Shown here: positions 1 through 10,145 of the stretch, in pieces | Layout: each line of letters starts with the position of its first letter | Numbering within the stretch: the first letter of the stretch is position 1 | Assembly (NCBI GenBank): GCA_036429605.1 | Contig: JAVFKD010000002.1 | Coordinates: 744,001 to 808,000, forward strand | DNA length: 64,000 bases | DNA from: Cladobotryum mycophilum | Taxonomy: Eukaryota > Ascomycota > Sordariomycetes > Hypocreales > Hypocreaceae | Direction of reading: 5' to 3' | Translations under genes and position numbers: made by a program | Notes under the pieces: model-generated | What the model was told of the DNA's origin: nothing | Database searches by the model: none | What the model saw: only the letters and a program-made list of their open reading frames with translations

Positions 1-1234
1 CAAGTTGAGAGAGCAGCCACAGGACTCTAGTGGTGGTGAATAGAAAGAAGGAAAATTGGTAAACAAGATCTGAAGCAGTGGAGGTTTGCGTCAACGGGCA
101 GCTGCTCTCGGCTGGCAGGTTTCTCCGGTGATTGACTGCATTGCTACTCCTCTCTCCCCTCCGCTACCATTCAGGGAGCACCTGCAGATACTCAGTTAAG
201 GTATCTCAAAACGTTATTAGATTAGGTAAGTAAACAGACTGCTAACCGGTTTAAAATTCGCATCTATTAAATGGTACCGCTTGCTGCATGAAAGAGGCCA
301 TCACAATGCAGAGCCCAGGTGCACACCATTAAGAAGGATACCCCGGGTTCCAGTGTACACCGTTCAAAAGGAAAATTACATCAAGGTAAAGAACACTGAA
401 TATGATTGTTGGGGAATCAATCTACTGAAAAGAACTAAAATGTGCTATATCCATCGCATCAGATCCAACTGCAAGATGAGGGATCACATGTTTCCTTTCC
501 TTGAGGTCGCCGCACGAGAATTTGATGCAGAGTAAGCGGTAACTGGACAAGGGTACTAGATCAACATATCCTTGGTACCTTTCTCACACCTCTGGGCGTG
601 TCTGTTGTGACTCCCTGTCACTGGCGTTTCTGCTAATCTCTCTCGTTGCTCCCTGTTACCGTTGTTTCTATCTCTAAAGCTCAAATATTACTATCAAGAT
701 CTAGACACAAAGAAGTACTTCTCATTCCAGTCGATTATATTGTCAATGGACCTTTTAGATTTGTCTATGCTTGAATTTGCTTAAGTAATTAGATAACTAG
801 TTCCTCTAACTCACATGGGAGTGGAAACGAAACAATCATCAACGTCTTCTTTACTTTGACCTTGAAACTAGAGAGAAGCGCTGGATACTGCGAGATTCTT
901 TTGGATGCTATCATCATTACTATCTATGTACGAGATGATGAACTACAAATAAGCTCGTCCCAAAGCTTTGCGTTTAGGATGCCTTCCAAATTAATATCCC
1001 AGTCGCTTCCTTGAACGACATTCTCCTGCTCGTCCTGATGACAGACTCCCAGATTAGAGACGGTCTACATCTATTGTCACTCCATTATCCAAACTAATCA
1101 GTTGAACGCTACCCTTGAACGCTTTCATCTTGCTCTTCGCGTTAGGCGTTGCTGGCAATCGTATCCTTTAGACTTTTTAGTGCCAGCGCTCCATCGTATT
1201 TCTTCTTGAGAACGACCATGTTCGCACCGGATGT
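1..1234. other. left-edge stretch without a supported gene
   Basis: I see no open frame with family character here. The longest frames (84 aa at 281-535 and the plus-strand frame overlapping the Myb-like gene) lack an ATG start or any recognisable motif. The part nearest 1234 is the 3' flank of the minus-strand Myb-like gene. Confidence 0.5.
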
Positions 1235-1717
1235 TCAAGTCACTATTATGGTTTGCTTGGCCCCTTCTACCGTGCTGACGGTTTTAGAGATGCGCTTGAG
1301 ACCTGAGCGATACTTCCAATACGTCTGCTTTATACCGTCCATCGATCGGTCAGGGAAACGAAGCTGCGGCGATTATACGTTAGCAAGAGCCAGCATACCC
1401 TTTTTTTGTATTAGTGGTGTTGACATACCAGAATGTCGTCCCACCTCTTGCCTTTAGCCTTGAGACGCAGCAACAGTCGGATTTCGGTAGTAGACCAGGA
1501 ACGACGCGGGACTCTCCTCCGGGTTGCAGGAGGTTTCTACACTACGCATTAGTATCTGGCTGGCCCGCAGTGCTGAGTTATATGGGAAGAAGCTCACCTC
1601 AATCCTCTCAACCTTGACCGGTTGTGGTCCCATGATTCCTCTAGGTCGAGTTTCGGGGAGAGGTTTCCTTCCGGCGGCGAGCGCCCTTGCTATCCAGGGC
1701 TTCAAATCTTGGACCAT
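1235..1717 (-). CDS. small Myb/SANT-like DNA-binding domain protein
   Basis: Three short exons read on the minus strand give a 118-residue protein: 1717-1598, 1536-1429 and 1363-1235. The introns (61 and 65 nt) have GTGAGC and GTATGT donors, TAG and CAG acceptors, and a CTAAT or CTAAC sequence before each acceptor. All junctions are phase 0. Residues about 52-95 have the look of a Myb/SANT repeat: SWSTTEIRLLLRL, then GKRWDDIL, then RFPDRSMDGIKQTYWKY. This matches the W/helix/W/FPxRS/W-Y pattern of fungal Myb-like domains. The first exon has no recognised domain. The start is the only ATG before the first donor in this frame. I infer a nuclear DNA- or chromatin-binding role; target and partners are unknown. 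No single exon stands out as an ORF, so the gene is easy to miss. Confidence 0.72.
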
Positions 1718-2628
1718 GGCGGGCAGACTTTTATGAAGCAATGCAGTGGTATTCTTAGCAATGTTTGTATGTGTTTTCTGCGTTTGTGAGAAGGAAAATT
1801 GTGATGAGGTGCGGTTCAAGTTGTTGCCAGCTGGTGAATCACCCTGACGGCCCGACCTCTCGGATTTATTGCGAAGCCTTGGGCATTATGATTAACTTGA
1901 CTCTCACTTTTACTTCAGTTAGATTCTCGACCGATATGTAGGGCCTAGTTGGTCCCTATTGAGTACCTTGAACAATGGAGGTCCTTTAACATGGCCGATG
2001 ATGATATGAAAGAACACCATGATATCCCAATACATTCAGAACAAAAATCATACATTAGAATATCAACTACGATTTCTTCCAAAGTGAGCTGTAATTCCCT
2101 TCACCAAAAAACTTATTGTTAATTGTCTAGTATGAGTAAGAGTCAATACTGTCAAAGTCCATGTTCAAGCCGCCCAGGGTGGAACTGACAGGTTCAAAGG
2201 AGGGACTGGTAAGAACAAAGCAGTTTATGATCGGTTTTCTTTTGCATGGATTCAAAGTATATTAACGTGTATCCTTTATTCGAAGATTTTTTCTGCACTT
2301 AATGGCTGGTCAAACATGTCGAGGAAGACAATTCACTTTCTCATTGCCCGCGACACCATGCAACTGCGAGATGAGATATCGACGATTCATATTGCATTCC
2401 AATTTCCAATTCACAAAACATATATAAGATACCAAGAGAAAAGGCAGCATTCAGATACATGCACTTCTAGAGCCTGATGCGTCCGGCTATCAACGGCCTT
2501 GTAGCGATTGGCCCGACGTCGGGTATAAACGGTCGCTTGACTCAAATTCCCATGAAAGAATGACTCTCCATCTTACAACCATCACAAAGCTCTATTTATC
2601 AAAGTAGGGTACGAACATATAATTCATT
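1718..2628. other. intergenic region, divergent promoter
   Basis: This lies between the 5' ends of the Myb-like gene (-) and the deoxyribosyltransferase-like gene (+), so it should hold both promoters. I see no coding signal, repeat family or RNA gene. A TATATAA-like stretch lies near 2420. Confidence 0.5.
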
Positions 2629-3135
2629 ATGCCGTCACAAGCACAAGTGATTTGGGCTCCAGCTCGGCCAAGCGTGGAGATCAAGTCAAAGAAAAGCATC
2701 TTCCTCGCCGGGACCACCACCCAAACGGGGGAGCCTGACTGGAGAGAGAAACTTACCGAGGCCCTCTCCAAGTACGACATAACAATTTTCAACCCAAAAC
2801 GCGACGATTGGGACTCGTCGTGGAAAGAAGACTTTTCGGACAGTCGATGGGCAGAACAGGTTGAGTGGGAGCTCGAGATGCAGGACAAGGCAGACATTGT
2901 GGTCGTTTTCTTTCACGGCATAAGCCCAGCTCCTATCAGCCTATTGGAACTGGGTCTATGCGTTCGCTCCGGCAAAGCGATTGTTTGTGCGTTGGACAGT
3001 TACAGTAAGAGGGGGAATGTTGAGGCCGTATGCAGGAGATACGCGGCCAAGTTTGTGAGTTCTATGCAGGAATTGAGAGATGCTGTGATAAGGAGACTGG
3101 AACAAGATGGGATTGTGGGAAACGAGGGGAAATGA
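2629..3135 (+). CDS. nucleoside 2-deoxyribosyltransferase-like protein
   Basis: Intact 168-residue single-exon gene starting at an ATG. The fold signature of the nucleoside 2-deoxyribosyltransferase-like family is visible. An N-terminal strand IFLAGTTTQ is followed by the WREKLTEAL helix. Next comes FNPKRDDWD, then the QDKADIVVVFF strand, then ISLLELGL, whose Glu is at the position of the catalytic nucleophile in this family. The end, with GKAIVC and a C-terminal helix, completes a Rossmann-like alpha/beta unit. Known members exchange bases between deoxynucleosides or hydrolyse N-glycosidic bonds; the substrate of this fungal subfamily is not known to me. No signal peptide or membrane segment, so probably cytosolic. 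Confidence 0.82.
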   Translation: MPSQAQVIWAPARPSVEIKSKKSIFLAGTTTQTGEPDWREKLTEALSKYDITIFNPKRDDWDSSWKEDFSDSRWAEQVEWELEMQDKADIVVVFFHGISPAPISLLELGLCVRSGKAIVCALDSYSKRGNVEAVCRRYAAKFVSSMQELRDAVIRRLEQDGIVGNEGK

Positions 3136-3517
3136 ATAAATGAATAATGACGACAGAAACAGTATCATGATAACTCAATTGTAACATGTATGAATTAATT
3201 AATTAATTCTTGAAAGTGCAGACACAATCCATCCATAGTGATTGCCCAGCCACATCTAGATAATCTATCTGCATCTGGCAGTGGCAACCCCACACCCCAC
3301 ATGTGGCGGGGCACAACGGCCTCGTGTGCGTCGTCAGACGAAGCTTCCCAGTACAACTTGACATGGTTTGTTTATTTTCCCCTTCGGCTACTTAATTCTG
3401 TCGAGCCAACCCTCCATTTTCTTGCTAGTTTCCTCTCTTCATATAAATTCTCGCCATTATCTGCTACATTTAGCTATTGCTATTGCTATCGCTATCGCTA
3501 CCACAAATTCAAACGCA
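3136..3517 (+). other. intergenic region and 5' leader with GCTATY repeats
   Basis: Contains a TTAATTAATTAATT tract near 3195 and, at about 3473-3500, a run of GCTATT/GCTATC hexamers directly before the start of the RGG-box gene. The frame stays open through this leader, but the first in-frame ATG is 3518, so the leader is read as untranslated. Confidence 0.5.
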
Positions 3518-4864
3518 ATGGATGACCAGTTTGGCGGCCGGACAGACGATGATCTCTTCTACGATGACTTTGAGCCCGTCGAGTCTGAACCTGTTTTGAT
3601 ACGGGAAGACGCTCAAGAAGAATTCACTCCTGAACCGGAATCAGCACCAGAGCCGGTACCAGAACCAGCAGCAAAACTTGAAGAGCAGCCTGCGCCAGAA
3701 CCCGTGCCCGTCCCAGCGCCGTCTCAATCTTCCGCAAGCCCAAAGAGCTCAACCCCGCCGACGACAAAACCGCGGCAAGCAGCAAAAGGCCTCGCCTCCT
3801 CCCGCTTCGCAGACAAACCTGCCCCAAAACCTGAACCTGTGCCAGAGCCAGAATTAGCACCAGCACCTGTGCCGGCACCAGAATCAGAATCAGAACCAGA
3901 GTCAGACGCAGAGCCAGCGCCAGCTTCTCCAACTTCGTCCTCCCAACAGTCTCCCCCCAAACCTCCATCAAATGCGCCAACGGCCCCTCGAGAGAAGCAG
4001 CCCCGCGGCCTGCCGCAAAACACTGCCGCCAATGCAGAGTCACGCCTACAGTCCGGTGCCAACCCGCGCCAGAAGCTCACCGAAGCAGAGCTCGCCGCCA
4101 AAATGGAGAAGATGAAGCTCCTCAATGCGGAGAAGACGCGCCAGTTCGAAAAGGCAGAGAGAGATGAGAAGCAGCACGCCGAGGCTTATGCGCGGGGCAT
4201 GGAGGAGGCGCGCAAGCGAAGGGCCGAGGAAGCGGAGAGGAGAAAGCGTGGCGAGGAGGATAGACGCAAACTGGAAGACGAGCGCGCCAAGAACCGCGAG
4301 CGCAAGCTCAAGGCTATGAGCATCAAGGACAATAGCTGGGATGAGGGTAAGGAAGCTGCGGCGGAGGAGGAGGCCAGACGGGGGTTCCGGGGCTCCAATG
4401 GTGGAATCAGGGGAACCAAGAGCCGCGGGTTGGGAGGCAGTCGCTTTGCTACCAGAGAGGATGAGAAACCAGACGTCGATCGCTTCTTGGACGATCGGTA
4501 TCGCGACCGAGAACGAGGGCGCGGCCGTGGCCGTGGAGGTAGAGGGGGTAGAGGGGGGCGAGGGGACTTTGATGGTCAAGCAAACAACTCCAAGCCAGCA
4601 AACCCTCCTCCAGCCAAGCAAGCAATTCCTGCAGCAGAAGACTTCCCTGCGCTTCCCTCCGAAGGCACTAAGAAAAAGGCAGAGTCATCTTCAACGGCCG
4701 GATCCTCAAAGCCTACAATGGCCCAGGCTGCTGCTGCCGCCGCCGCCGCAACCGCAGCGGCAGCTCGCCCTCCTCCTCCTCCCCCCGCACCATTGCCAGC
4801 ACTTACAGGCGTCAAGTGGGACGATGAGATGGAGGCTCTAGACGATTTGAACAATCGATCATAG
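3518..4864 (+). CDS. RGG-box, coiled-coil, Pro/Glu-rich protein
   Basis: Single exon, 448 residues from the ATG at 3518. In order there is an acidic N-terminus (DDDLFYDDFEPVE) and a long low-complexity segment of Pro-Glu-Pro and Ala-Pro units (about 25-190). A strongly charged coiled coil with many Lys/Arg/Glu follows (about 190-290). Then come an RG/RGG box (RGRGRGRGGRGGRGGRG, near 345), an EDFPALP motif, poly-Ala, poly-Pro, and a C-terminal VKWDDEMEALDDL. RGG boxes and EDFPALP-type motifs are seen in mRNA-binding and translation-associated proteins. I therefore infer a cytoplasmic RNA-binding role, but I do not recognise a named family. Nothing suggests a membrane or secreted location. Confidence 0.8.
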   Translation: MDDQFGGRTDDDLFYDDFEPVESEPVLIREDAQEEFTPEPESAPEPVPEPAAKLEEQPAPEPVPVPAPSQSSASPKSSTPPTTKPRQAAKGLASSRFADKPAPKPEPVPEPELAPAPVPAPESESEPESDAEPAPASPTSSSQQSPPKPPSNAPTAPREKQPRGLPQNTAANAESRLQSGANPRQKLTEAELAAKMEKMKLLNAEKTRQFEKAERDEKQHAEAYARGMEEARKRRAEEAERRKRGEEDRRKLEDERAKNRERKLKAMSIKDNSWDEGKEAAAEEEARRGFRGSNGGIRGTKSRGLGGSRFATREDEKPDVDRFLDDRYRDRERGRGRGRGGRGGRGGRGDFDGQANNSKPANPPPAKQAIPAAEDFPALPSEGTKKKAESSSTAGSSKPTMAQAAAAAAAATAAAARPPPPPPAPLPALTGVKWDDEMEALDDLNNRS

Positions 4865-5341
4865 GGGGAAGCAGGGCGTTGGAATAGGACTTGAGCCAAA
4901 AGCTGGTCATGGCAATAGTATCGTAGCGGAAAGCATTATGAGGGACTGGCGCTTTTGATGATATGATTTACCCCCTAAAAAAATTGGGATAAAAAGGAGG
5001 AAGAGAAGTATGGTTTGGACACGGCATGATTCCCAGGGATATATACTAAGGAAGGGGAAATAGTATCACTATGGATAGCAAATTACTTAGGGTATGGATG
5101 AATAGAAATCAAGCGGAAGTGTGCAAAGTCAAGTTTCATTCAATTTTGTGCATTCAAAGTCCAACTCTGACCCCCGTAAAGACGACTGGGTATTTCGCCC
5201 CAAATGCTCTCTAATCCCCCCATTCAAATGTGTAATAATCTCCCAAGTTTTGCCCTTCAAATTATAAATCGTACCAATGCCGGACGCCGAGCTACCATGC
5301 AAATAGAACACCCATGTTATTCCAAGAAAGAAGAAAACATT
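4865..5341. other. convergent 3' region
   Basis: Lies between the 3' ends of the RGG-box gene (+) and LUC7 (-). It is A/T-rich with several A-runs suitable for polyadenylation. No gene is supported. Confidence 0.5.
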
Positions 5342-6244
5342 TCACCAACCACCGCGATAACCTCTCCCTCCCCTACCTCCTCTGTACCCCCCAGAGCCCC
5401 TCGGGCCCCTCGGTCCACCGCCGCCCGGCCCATCGTCGTCCATGGGCTGTCGCGACCGGCCCTTCATCTCCTTGGGGAACGCATCGTACGTCTTCCGCAT
5501 CTGCGCGTAGCCCAGGTGCATCTTGCCGTAAAAGTGGTCGGCGAGCCGTCGGTCGTTGTCCAGCCTGCTGAGGTAGGCGCCGCACACGTCGCAGACCTGG
5601 AGCTTCTGGTGGCCCGACGGGCCCGAGGTGTCGGACAGGGCCTTGAGTTCCTTTTCGCGCTCGGATTTCTGCTGGGCGACCTGGCGGACGCGGAAGAGCT
5701 CGTCCTGCGCGCGCGAGACCTCGCCCATGGAGCCGAGGATTTCGACTTCGAGGAGGCCGTTGTTGATGGACGATGTGAGTTCAGAAATGGTTTTGAGCTA
5801 TTCATTCCAATCGAGTTAGTTTTTTCTCTTTTTCTTCTTTCTTTCTTTCTTCTTCTTTGGCAATGTCAGTCTAGGGAAGAGTCGTACCAAAGCATTCGTT
5901 TGTCGAATCTCATCAGGCGTCTTCTCGAGACGACGCTGCGCCGCCTCTATCCTGCGATTGCACTCGTCGATGTACTTTTGCAGGTCCCGCATGTAATCGT
6001 ACTCGAAGCCGTACTTGTGCTTCTCCCGGTCCGAGAGCCCCTCGTACTCGGCCTTGAGGCCCTCGGCGTGCACCTTTGAGCAGGGCCCAATGTCCTGCTT
6101 GGTGTTTGTGAAGAGGTCGTGCGGGCACGTCCCGGCGATGTAGGACCGGCAGACTTTTGGGTCGGAGAGGGAGAGCTGGGCGGCGCGCGAGGAGGAGGAT
6201 GCGCCCATGAGCTGCTCTAGCAGCTTCCTCTGTTCGGCGGCCAT
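5342..6244 (-). CDS. LUC7: LUC7-family U1 snRNP-associated splicing factor
   Basis: Two exons, 6244-5888 and 5797-5342, joined across a 90-nt intron (donor GTACGA, acceptor TAG, phase 0), give 270 residues. That is close to yeast Luc7. The first zinc finger is CCCH type (CRSYIAGTCPHDLF followed by CSKVH), inside the typical LUC7 N-terminus EQLMG. A coiled coil from YIDECNRRIEAAQRR onward leads to the second, C2H2 finger (CDVCGAYL with DHFYGKMHLGY). The tail is a short RGG-like GRGGRGYRGGW. Luc7 proteins sit in the U1 snRNP and help select 5' splice sites, so the product should be nuclear. The long open frame on the opposite strand is a shadow. Confidence 0.95.
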
Positions 6245-7020
6245 GTATGCGACGTTTTTATTTATTGATTGATTGATTGATTGATTTGGTGGGTGGGTGG
6301 GTGTTTCGCCTGCGTTTTGGAATGTGATGTTCGTTGTTGAAGCTTGTTCGATGAAGTTGGGATATTTTTCTGCCTCGAGATTGATGGCGCGTGCCTGTCA
6401 CTCTGTATCTTTTTTTCTTTGGGTAGCACCCGACCAGCTCCAGGTCCCCGAGGCTGGTTAGTGGCTAGTGGCCTTAAGTGAGCAAAAGGGAGAATAAACA
6501 CTGGATTACTGAATATGGGTGATGGTAAATATATTGGTATCTATTATTTCTCTTACATCTAGCCATTCCCACTGTATCTATCCTTTTCTCTTGTCATTGT
6601 TCATTGCCTTTTTTTTTCTTTCTATTCCTCAAGTGTTGTTAATCAAGATGCTTTACTCCCGTACTTATTATCGTCAGAGCTCTGATCCGCCTGGGCGGTT
6701 TTTCTCCCTCTGGCGTGGTGGGGGTTTCAGTGGAGGCTGCGCTGTCTCTCACCGTGGTGAAACCGCTGGGGGTTCATTGGCTAGAAGCTGCTACAGTGCT
6801 CTTCTGCCACCTCAGACCGCCCACCAGGGGTCGTTTGTCCCTTGTAAGCTCCACGTCGCCAATTACCAGCATCGCTTGCATGTACGTACATACGCTATCC
6901 CAGGGCTTCTGAGCTTCCAATTCAACATCTGGGCAACCAGGTGAGAGATGTGAACCTCGCTCGATCGCGCATCAGCGGTTCGATTTTTATTTCTAATTAT
7001 TCTTTTAATTTTCCCTCACA
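6245..7020. promoter_or_regulatory. divergent LUC7/GPI16 intergenic region with simple repeats
   Basis: Holds the promoters of LUC7 (-) and GPI16 (+). Just upstream of the LUC7 start, in its leader, are (ATTG)n at 6264-6285 and (GGTG)n at 6288-6303. No coding signal is seen. Confidence 0.5.
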
Positions 7021-8862
7021 ATGCGCTCACTTCTATCACCGCTTCTCTTTCTCCTCCCCAGCTGTCTTGTCTCAGCGGCCGACTACCATGAGCAGCTAAA
7101 CCTGCAACCACTCCCGCAGTCCGCCCTCCTTGCGAGCTTCAACTTCAGGGCCAATACCTCGCTTGCGGATTTCGAATCGCACAACTTTAGGCTCTTCCCC
7201 CGGTCGTTGGGGCAGATTTTGCAATATGCGGGCACTCGGGAGCTGCACCTGAGATTCACATTGGGGAGGTGGGATGCCGACAGCTGGGGTAACAGACCGT
7301 GGGATGGGACGAAGGAGGGCGGGACAGGTGTCGAGTTGTGGGCTTGGTTGGATGCTGAGACGGATCAGGAGGCAGACGAAAAGTGGTTAACTCTCACCAA
7401 TGCGCTGTCCGGATTGTTCTGCGCAAGTCTAAACTTCATCGACGAGACGAGGACCATCCGACCAGTCGTATCATTCAAGCCAGAGGGAGACCATCCAAAC
7501 ATCACCCTAGCGAATACGAGATTATTGCATGGAGTCTTGCCGCACGAGGTGGTTTGCACGGAGAATCTGACTCCATTCTTGAAGATGCTGCCATGCAAGG
7601 GCAAGGCCGGTGTTGCGAGCCTTTTGGACGGACATAAACTGTTTGATGCTTCTTTCCAGAGCATGGCCATTGATGTCAGGCCAGTTTGCCCGGTTGGCGG
7701 TGATTGTGTCCTTCAGCTGGAACAGACCATTGACATGGTTATGGATGTAGATCGATCCAAGCGGCCCCATAGTAAGCCATACACTGACAATCATGGAGGG
7801 CATAGAACTAACAACGTTATCCAGATAATCCCATTCCAAGGCCTCCCTATGGTCATGAGCTGATTTGCGACACTTCCAAGCCCTATCATTCTCAGGACAC
7901 ATGCTACCCCGCCGACCATCTTCAAGGTCAAGACTGGACCCTCTCTCAGCTCTTTGGCCGAACTATGAAGGGCAGTTGTCCCCTGACAGACCCCGATGTT
8001 CCCCCAGTCTGCATGCACATCCCTAGTGAGCGCAGCGTCTTCTCCACAGAAGGTGTTCGCGAGATCAAGTACGCAGATAATCCTCTGCTGCGATGCTACC
8101 TTGTTGATGAAGGCAACGAGTTCACACTCATCCTGGCCAAACCCGATCCACCCATTGAGGGGGAGGTCACACCTCTCGATATCGTCAAACCTGAAACGCC
8201 AGTCCTTTTTGCCGAGCGAAGTTTCACTGGACATGGCCAGGAGCATGGCGGCATGCAAGCTATTCTGACCAATCCTGGAGACGACGAAGTTGAATTTGTC
8301 TACATGGAGTCTCTCCCCTGGTTCATGCGCATCTACCTACATACCCTCTCCACGCGCATCTCCACCTCATCCCCGACTACAAATACTTCATCGTCAGACA
8401 TCATCAAGGAGATCTACTACCGCCCAGCCCTCGACCGCGCCCGCGGCACACAACTCGAACTCCTCGTCCGCATTCCCCCTCGCTGCACCGTCTTCCTCAC
8501 CTACGACTTTGAAAAGTCCATCCTGCGGTACACGGAGTACCCCCCGATGCCAACCGCGGCTTCGACGTCGCCGCCGCCGTAATCACCACCCTCGAGCCCA
8601 AGGTCATGAGCATCCGCACCACGAGTCTGTTGCTCTACTTGCCCACGCCGGATTTCAGCATGCCGTACAACGTCATCATCCTCACATCGACGACGATTGC
8701 GCTAGCGTTTGGGGGCTGTACAATATTCTGGTGAGGAGGTTGGTTGGTGCGGATGAGGCGCCGAAGCCGGTGTTGAAGGATAAGATTCTCAAGTTTCTAG
8801 GGAAGCTGAAGAAGAAGGACAGCACGGGGGAGGATACAGGGGCAAAAGGTGGAGACGAATAA
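7021..8862 (+). CDS. GPI16: GPI transamidase component GPI16/PIG-T (two apparent frame breaks)
   Basis: Subunit of the ER GPI transamidase that attaches GPI anchors to proteins. Exon 1 is 7021-7771; the intron 7772-7824 (53 nt, AACTAAC branch) leads to exon 2. A signal peptide (FLLPSCLVSA) is followed by family motifs: HNFRLFPRSLGQ, ELHLRFTLGRWD, RLLHGVLPHEVVCTENLTPF and, late, LPTPDFSMPYNV with a C-terminal TM helix. The frame breaks twice. At 8540-8545 (six C) EYPP must continue as DANRGF, one base out. At 8711-8715 (five G) AFGG must continue as LYNILVRR, again one base out. Both are explained by one missing base. Corrected length is about 596 residues, like yeast Gpi16 (610). The gene is normally essential, so assembly error is more likely than a pseudogene. 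Confidence 0.93.
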
Positions 8863-9306
8863 TTAGACATCTTTTTCTCAATGTTATGTTATCCGAATCC
8901 CAAAATCCACCTTCAAAAGTGTATCGCCGCTTTTGTGTATGCTGGCTTAGGTGTTACTTGTAGATTACTTACCCTAAGCTTCGGTATTTTAGGTATTGCT
9001 TATTCTTGCCTTATGGAGCCACAGGATGTGAATGATTAATAGTAATAGTGTATTATATTGTTTTAAAAACAAAATTTTGTACATACATAAACGCAACGGC
9101 GGTCACCTAGGAAACCATGTGAACTCAAGCATCCTCCCCTTTCCATTTCATCTCTCTTAGTTACCTACATGCCCGTCAAATCAGGGCACAAAAGGTCTAG
9201 ATACTAGCTTTTTATCAACCGAGAATATATTAATAACTAGCTAGTAAGAAGAGAGGCTAGTTCAGTGGCCCAACACGTAACTTGAGCCATACTTGTGATC
9301 CCAATC

Positions 9307-9392
<86 letters not shown>

Positions 9393-9435
9393 AATATAAC
9401 AATAGGGATGGCCAGTGATGCATGGCCATTAAAGA
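8863..9435. other. convergent 3' region with compound microsatellite
   Basis: Lies between the 3' ends of GPI16 (+) and the trypsin-like gene (-). It is A/T-rich with no coding signal; the microsatellite is listed separately. Confidence 0.5.
9307..9393. repeat. compound microsatellite (CAA)n-(CA)n-(TA)n
   Basis: Three perfect blocks follow each other: CAA units to about 9345, CA units to about 9368, then TA units to about 9393. It lies between two converging genes. Length polymorphism between strains is likely. Confidence 0.95.
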
Positions 9436-10145
9436 TCAACTGTGTGTGTTAATCCAGTCGCGATATTCGCTTACACGAGTATACACATCTGGAGACCCAC
9501 TACCGCAGAATCTGCTGAAATTGACAATTCCGACTATATAACCTTGCATATCGAATAGAGGCCCGCCAGAATCGCCGAAGCAAAAAGATTGACCGTTTGT
9601 GTTATTGGTGCACAAATGCGTATGGTCAATGATGCGCGGATACGTTGCTTTGCACTCGTCGTTGGTGATGGTCGAGGTCTCAATGTATTTCAAAACCGGA
9701 GAACTGTCACCTTGTTCCGAATCAGTACCCCAGCCAGCCACTCTAACGGATTCTCCCTCCACCCTGGAGAACCTCACAACCCCGGTATCATGGCGCAGAG
9801 GGGTTGCGAGAGAGATGAGGGCAATGTCGTCTGAATACCTGGCACCTGTATAGCCTTCATGCACATGAATTTTGCGAATTCGAGCATTTCTACCACCGTC
9901 CCAGTATATATCGTCGCCTCCGACGGTAAACGAGGATAAAGAGCCACTACTTTTAATATTGTAGACGCAATGTGCAGCCGTGAGGACAAGGTCGTCCCTG
10001 ATCAAAGCGCCGCCACAGATATGCCCGCCTCTTTGCCTTATACTGACAACCGACGGAAATTGGTGTGGAGAGGCATCGCTGCCTCTGACGATATCGTCGC
10101 CGGCATTGGCAGCTTGGAACAGGGCAAAGATGGCCGGGAAAACAT
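9436..10145 (-). CDS. trypsin-fold (S1A) secreted serine protease, start frame in doubt
   Basis: Extracellular S1A endopeptidase. The triad is visible as LTAAHC (His), DDIALI (Asp) and GDSGGPL (Ser), with six Cys in the usual places. The N-terminus AIFALFQAANA is a good signal peptide and is followed by GDD|IVRG, close to the IVGG activation site. In the S1 pocket the sequence SFCFGDSGGP puts Ser, not Asp, at the position equivalent to chymotrypsin 189. Chymotrypsin-like rather than trypsin-like specificity is therefore expected. No in-frame ATG exists upstream. The nearest ATG (10145-10143) lies one base out of frame, at a CCC run (10136-10138). One extra C would give MFSPAIFALF. A TATAAA lies at the right place upstream. 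The other reading is an unseen upstream exon. Confidence 0.85.

Noticed and set aside
5204..6079. 291-codon plus-strand frame over LUC7
   Set aside because: It spans the LUC7 intron and both exons in antisense and shows no domain; LUC7 itself is unmistakable.
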